Both the position numbers and the translations under genes were made by a program. A DNA stretch of 64,000 bases from Marinobacter sp. SS5-14b (GTDB taxonomy: Bacteria; Pseudomonadota; Gammaproteobacteria; Pseudomonadales; Oleiphilaceae). Positions 60,158 through 64,000 of this stretch are shown here, piece by piece (the stretch's first letter is position 1; the number at the start of each line of letters is the position of its first letter). Location: positions 1 to 64,000 of the forward strand of contig NZ_JASSVM010000007.1 of assembly GCF_030541005.1 (NCBI RefSeq), given 5' to 3'. The notes below the pieces were generated by a model, which saw nothing but the letters and a program-made list of their open reading frames with translations, did no database searches and was not told the DNA's origin.

Positions 60158-60174
60158 CGCACCAAGATAGTGCA
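60158..60174. promoter_or_regulatory. NtrC-like palindrome, gltB-proximal
   Basis: On plus, GCACC-aagat-AGTGCA; the complementary strand reads TGCACT-atctt-GGTGC. This fits the NtrC consensus TGCAC-Y-N5-R-GTGCA spacing with two weak positions. It lies about 44 bp upstream of the gltB ATG. No convincing sigma-54 promoter was found nearby. Confidence 0.35.
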
Positions 60175-60222
60175 CAAAACGTGCTAACACCGAAAAAAAG
60201 GGGGAAGGGATTCTACGGACGT

Positions 60223-60266
60223 ATAAATACCTATGCAAGATCTTTTTGAAATTCGCAGGTATTTAT
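60223..60266. promoter_or_regulatory. 10-bp inverted repeat upstream of gltB
   Basis: ATAAATACCT (60223-60232) and AGGTATTTAT (60257-60266) are perfect complements separated by 24 bp. AT-rich half-sites about three helical turns apart could bind a dimeric or tetrameric regulator. The binding protein is unknown. Confidence 0.4.
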
Positions 60267-60274
60267 CCAATTCG

Positions 60275-60293
60275 GCGCACCAATTCGGTGCGC
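60275..60293. promoter_or_regulatory. NtrC-like palindrome, gltB-distal, or damX hairpin
   Basis: GCGCACC-aattc-GGTGCGC is a perfect 7-bp dyad whose core GCACC-N5-GGTGC has NtrC-site spacing. It is about 160 bp upstream of the gltB ATG, but also only about 9 bp past the stop of the damX-like gene, so it could be that gene's hairpin. There is no T-run in either direction. Confidence 0.4.
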
Positions 60294-60301
60294 ATGCCCG
60301 C

Positions 60302-61807
<1,506 letters not shown>

Positions 61808-61847
61808 ACATCGTCCCTGTATCTAATGTTTCAACAAACCCAATACA

Positions 61848-62936
61848 TCAGCGGATAAACGCCGTTAATGTCGCCCGGAGATTGTCCGGGCGCGCGCCTG
61901 CGGTCACCCAGGCATCCCCCAAGGCCCGCAACAGCACCAGTCGAAGCCTGCCATCCACGTTCTTTTTATCAACAGCCATCAAGTTCATGAAGTCGGCTTC
62001 TGTCATCCCTTCCGGCGCCCGCTCAGGCAATCCACCACGTTGGATAAGACGGTCTGCCCGATCTTTGTCTGCCTGGCTAATTGCACCCTCACGAAACGAC
62101 AGATCTGCCGCCATCATCATTCCGGTGCCGACCGCCTCACCGTGTAACCAGTTGCCGTAGCCCGCATAGGTCTCGATGGCATGTCCGAAGGTATGGCCGA
62201 GGTTAAGGATGGCTCGCAAGCCGCCTTCCTTTTCATCCAGGGAAACCACCTCGGCCTTGCACAGGCAGGAACGGTAAATTGCCTCACCCAGCGCCGCGGC
62301 ATCCAGATCCCGCAGGGCATCGATGTGCTGCTCCAACCAATCCAAAAACGACTCATCGCGGATCAGCCCGTATTTGATGACCTCGGCAAGCCCGGCAGAC
62401 ACTTCGCGAGCGGGAAGCGTTGACAGGGTGTCGGTATCAATAAGAACGGCCTGGGGCTGATGGAAGGCCCCAACCATATTCTTGCCCAGCGGGTGATTAA
62501 TGCCCGTTTTACCACCAACAGAAGAATCTACCTGGGAAAGCAGTGTCGTGGGCAACTGGATAAACGGTACGCCACGCTGATAACAGGCAGCCGCAAAACC
62601 AGCCATATCACCGACTACACCGCCTCCCAACGCTGCAATTGTCGTTTGGCGGGTGTGGCGATTTTCCAATAGACCATCAAATATGAGGTTCAGTGTCTGC
62701 CAGTTTTTGTACTGCTCACCGTCCGGTAAGGTAACGACATCAACAACTTTACCCGGAAAGCATGCCCTGGCCTTTTCCAGGTAGATTGGTGCGACCGTCT
62801 CGTTGGTCACAATCATCACCTGACTGCCACTCACCCACGGGGTCAGATCGAAAGAACCCAGCAACCCCTGGCCGATAATGATGGGGTAGCTACGCTCACC
62901 CAGGTCAACTTTGAGCTCTTTGAGTACCTTGTACAT
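61848..62936 (-). CDS. aroB: 3-dehydroquinate synthase
   Basis: AroB closes DAHP to 3-dehydroquinate in the shikimate pathway, using NAD+ and zinc. The 362-residue product has the NAD motif [22 protein letters not shown], the substrate stretch [25 protein letters not shown] in two parts, and zinc ligands in the EVIKYGLI and [12 protein letters not shown] blocks. ATG 62936 has GGAAGG 8 bases upstream and overlaps the aroK end by 32 bp. Confidence 0.97.
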   Translation of the reverse strand: MYKVLKELKVDLGERSYPIIIGQGLLGSFDLTPWVSGSQVMIVTNETVAPIYLEKARACFPGKVVDVVTLPDGEQYKNWQTLNLIFDGLLENRHTRQTTIAALGGGVVGDMAGFAAACYQRGVPFIQLPTTLLSQVDSSVGGKTGINHPLGKNMVGAFHQPQAVLIDTDTLSTLPAREVSAGLAEVIKYGLIRDESFLDWLEQHIDALRDLDAAALGEAIYRSCLCKAEVVSLDEKEGGLRAILNLGHTFGHAIETYAGYGNWLHGEAVGTGMMMAADLSFREGAISQADKDRADRLIQRGGLPERAPEGMTEADFMNLMAVDKKNVDGRLRLVLLRALGDAWVTAGARPDNLRATLTAFIR

Positions 62937-63495
62937 GCTGACGACCTTCCTTCCGCCTTTGCCTTCTGTGTCTCGGGGTTTTGGGAGTTATTCTGTTTAC
63001 CAGCTGACGCACAACCAGCCTGGGGCTCTTTCGATCGGTAAACATCACGATATCGGCCAGCCTGGTATACAGCGGATCTCTTATCGCAAACAACCTTCGA
63101 AGCACCCCTTCCGGATCATCGTTCTGCAGCAAAGGCCGGTTGCGATCTTTTCGAGTACGTTCAACCTGCTGTTCTATGGATGTTTTCAGATAAACAACCA
63201 CCGCATTCTTACGCAGTAATGGATGATTTTCCGGGCGCATCACGGCACCGCCGCCGGTTGCCAGCACCAGGTCGGCCTCAACCGTCATTTCGTCAAGAAT
63301 TGCCGTTTCCCGCTGCCGGAAGCCGTCCTCACCTTCCACATCAAAAATCCACGGAATGTTTGCCCCGCAACGCTCCTCGATCACCCGGTCAGAATCAAGA
63401 AAACGATAACCGAGTTCTCTGGCAAGCAGCCGGCCGATAGTGCTTTTTCCGGCCCCCATGGGCCCAACCAGAACAACACGTTTGGGCAAAGACAT
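62905..63495 (-). CDS. aroK: Shikimate kinase
   Basis: AroK phosphorylates shikimate. The 196-residue product has Walker [12 protein letters not shown], shikimate-binding [11 protein letters not shown] and [18 protein letters not shown], and the lid Arg region [12 protein letters not shown] basic C-terminal tail of about 25 residues ([12 protein letters not shown]) extends over the aroB start and is longer than in E. coli. aroK-aroB follow pilQ, as is usual. Confidence 0.96.
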   Translation of the reverse strand: MSLPKRVVLVGPMGAGKSTIGRLLARELGYRFLDSDRVIEERCGANIPWIFDVEGEDGFRQRETAILDEMTVEADLVLATGGGAVMRPENHPLLRKNAVVVYLKTSIEQQVERTRKDRNRPLLQNDDPEGVLRRLFAIRDPLYTRLADIVMFTDRKSPRLVVRQLVNRITPKTPRHRRQRRKEGRQHVQGTQRAQS

Positions 63496-63575
63496 AATTT
63501 CCGCTCAACAAATTTTCAGGCGGGTGAGAATAGCACAGGGCGAACCAATCCATAAGCTTGCCATGCCCCGGACAC

Positions 63576-63608
63576 AAAAAAGCCGCCGGAGTCAGCGGCG
63601 GCTTTTTT
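63576..63608. terminator. Terminator after pilQ
   Basis: AAAAAA-GCCGCC and GGCGGC-TTTTTT (stem halves 63582-63587 and 63597-63602) give a strong, symmetrical intrinsic terminator 13 bp past the pilQ stop. It separates the pil operon from aroK-aroB on the same strand. Confidence 0.92.
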
Positions 63609-63620
63609 GATCAGAACCCG

Positions 63621-64000
63621 TTACTGAATAAGATCGTTCTTGATGATCTTCGGGGTAATGAAGATCAACAACTCGCTGCGCTCATCGATCTTCTCGGTGC
63701 GCTTGAACAGCCGGCCAAGGTAAGGAATATCACCAAGGAAGGGTGTTTTGGTTGTTTGAGTAGCCACTTCTGACTGGAAGATACCGCCCAGAACAACGGT
63801 TTCACCGTTCGCGACCAACACCTGAGTTGTAACCTGGTTGGTGTTGATTGAAGGGATACCCGCTGTCACTTCGCCACGGGAGTCCTGATTCACAACGAGA
63901 TCCATGATGATCTTGTCGTCAGGGGTAATCTGCGGTGTTACTTCCAGAGAAAGTACAGCTTCTTTGAAAGACACGGAGGTTGCACCGCTTGAGGAGGCTT
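63621..64000 (-). CDS. pilQ: Type IV pilus secretin PilQ (C-terminal part, cut by window edge)
   Basis: The last 125 residues of PilQ, the outer-membrane secretin through which the pilus passes. The secretin core is clear: LEVTPQITPDDKIIMDLVVNQD, GETVVLGGIFQSE, TPFLGDIPYLGRLFKR and ERSELLIFITPKII. The frame continues without a break to the right edge; the rest of pilMNOPQ should lie beyond. The pilQ-aroK-aroB order matches Pseudomonas. Confidence 0.96.
   Translation of the reverse strand, partial: ASSSGATSVSFKEAVLSLEVTPQITPDDKIIMDLVVNQDSRGEVTAGIPSINTNQVTTQVLVANGETVVLGGIFQSEVATQTTKTPFLGDIPYLGRLFKRTEKIDERSELLIFITPKIIKNDLIQ

Overview
The window looks like chromosome of a marine gammaproteobacterium of the Marinobacter type. 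Three things point there: gene blocks that match Pseudomonas order almost gene for gene, a wax ester synthase/diacylglycerol acyltransferase (WS/DGAT) of the kind typical of Marinobacter, and moderately GC-rich codon use. Genus placement is inference from recalled gene orders; no search was run. No tRNA, CRISPR array, prophage or insertion sequence was seen. Almost everything is core genome.

Left to right. Positions 1-244 are the leader and twin promoters of an rRNA operon running off the left edge. Next come msrPQ, pssA and the ilvB-ilvN-ilvC branched-chain operon (minus strand), a DUF4124 gene, clpB with a readable sigma-32 promoter, pgeF-rluD with divergent bamD, and nadE. Positions 14365-25016 are a type IV pilus region: pilS-pilR-fimT on plus, then fimU-pilV-pilW-pilX-pilY1-pilE on minus. 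The minus strand continues with ispH, fkpB, lspA, ileS, ribF and murJ, followed by rpsT (plus), proB, obg, rpmA and rplU (minus) and divergent ispB.

From 37.5 to 42.2 kb is the most accessory-like stretch: a glutathionyl-hydroquinone reductase, a LysR regulator, the WS/DGAT, a DUF2057 lipoprotein and a small DUF6316-like protein. Then follows a minus-strand cofactor block, glyA-nrdR-ribD-ribBA-ribH-nusB-thiL-pgpA, in which the usual riboflavin synthase gene is absent. ettA-radA (plus), a PilZ gene, hemE, gltBD, a DamX/ExeA-like SPOR ATPase, aroB, aroK and the 3' end of pilQ complete the window.

The strongest unexplained signal is a pair of 104-112 bp cruciform repeats flanking the PilZ gene. 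They share a nearly identical 53-nt core carrying two small hairpins. Each copy is closed by a long perfect stem whose distal sequence differs between copies. Both copies have the same polarity relative to the gene upstream (radA, hemE), which suggests a 3'-end RNA element. Other points of note are a 21-copy hexanucleotide repeat coding a Glu-Pro rod, a degenerate GTP cyclohydrolase II domain on RibBA, NtrC-like palindromes upstream of gltB, a GTG start on rpsT and a palindrome between divergent promoter candidates upstream of ilvB.
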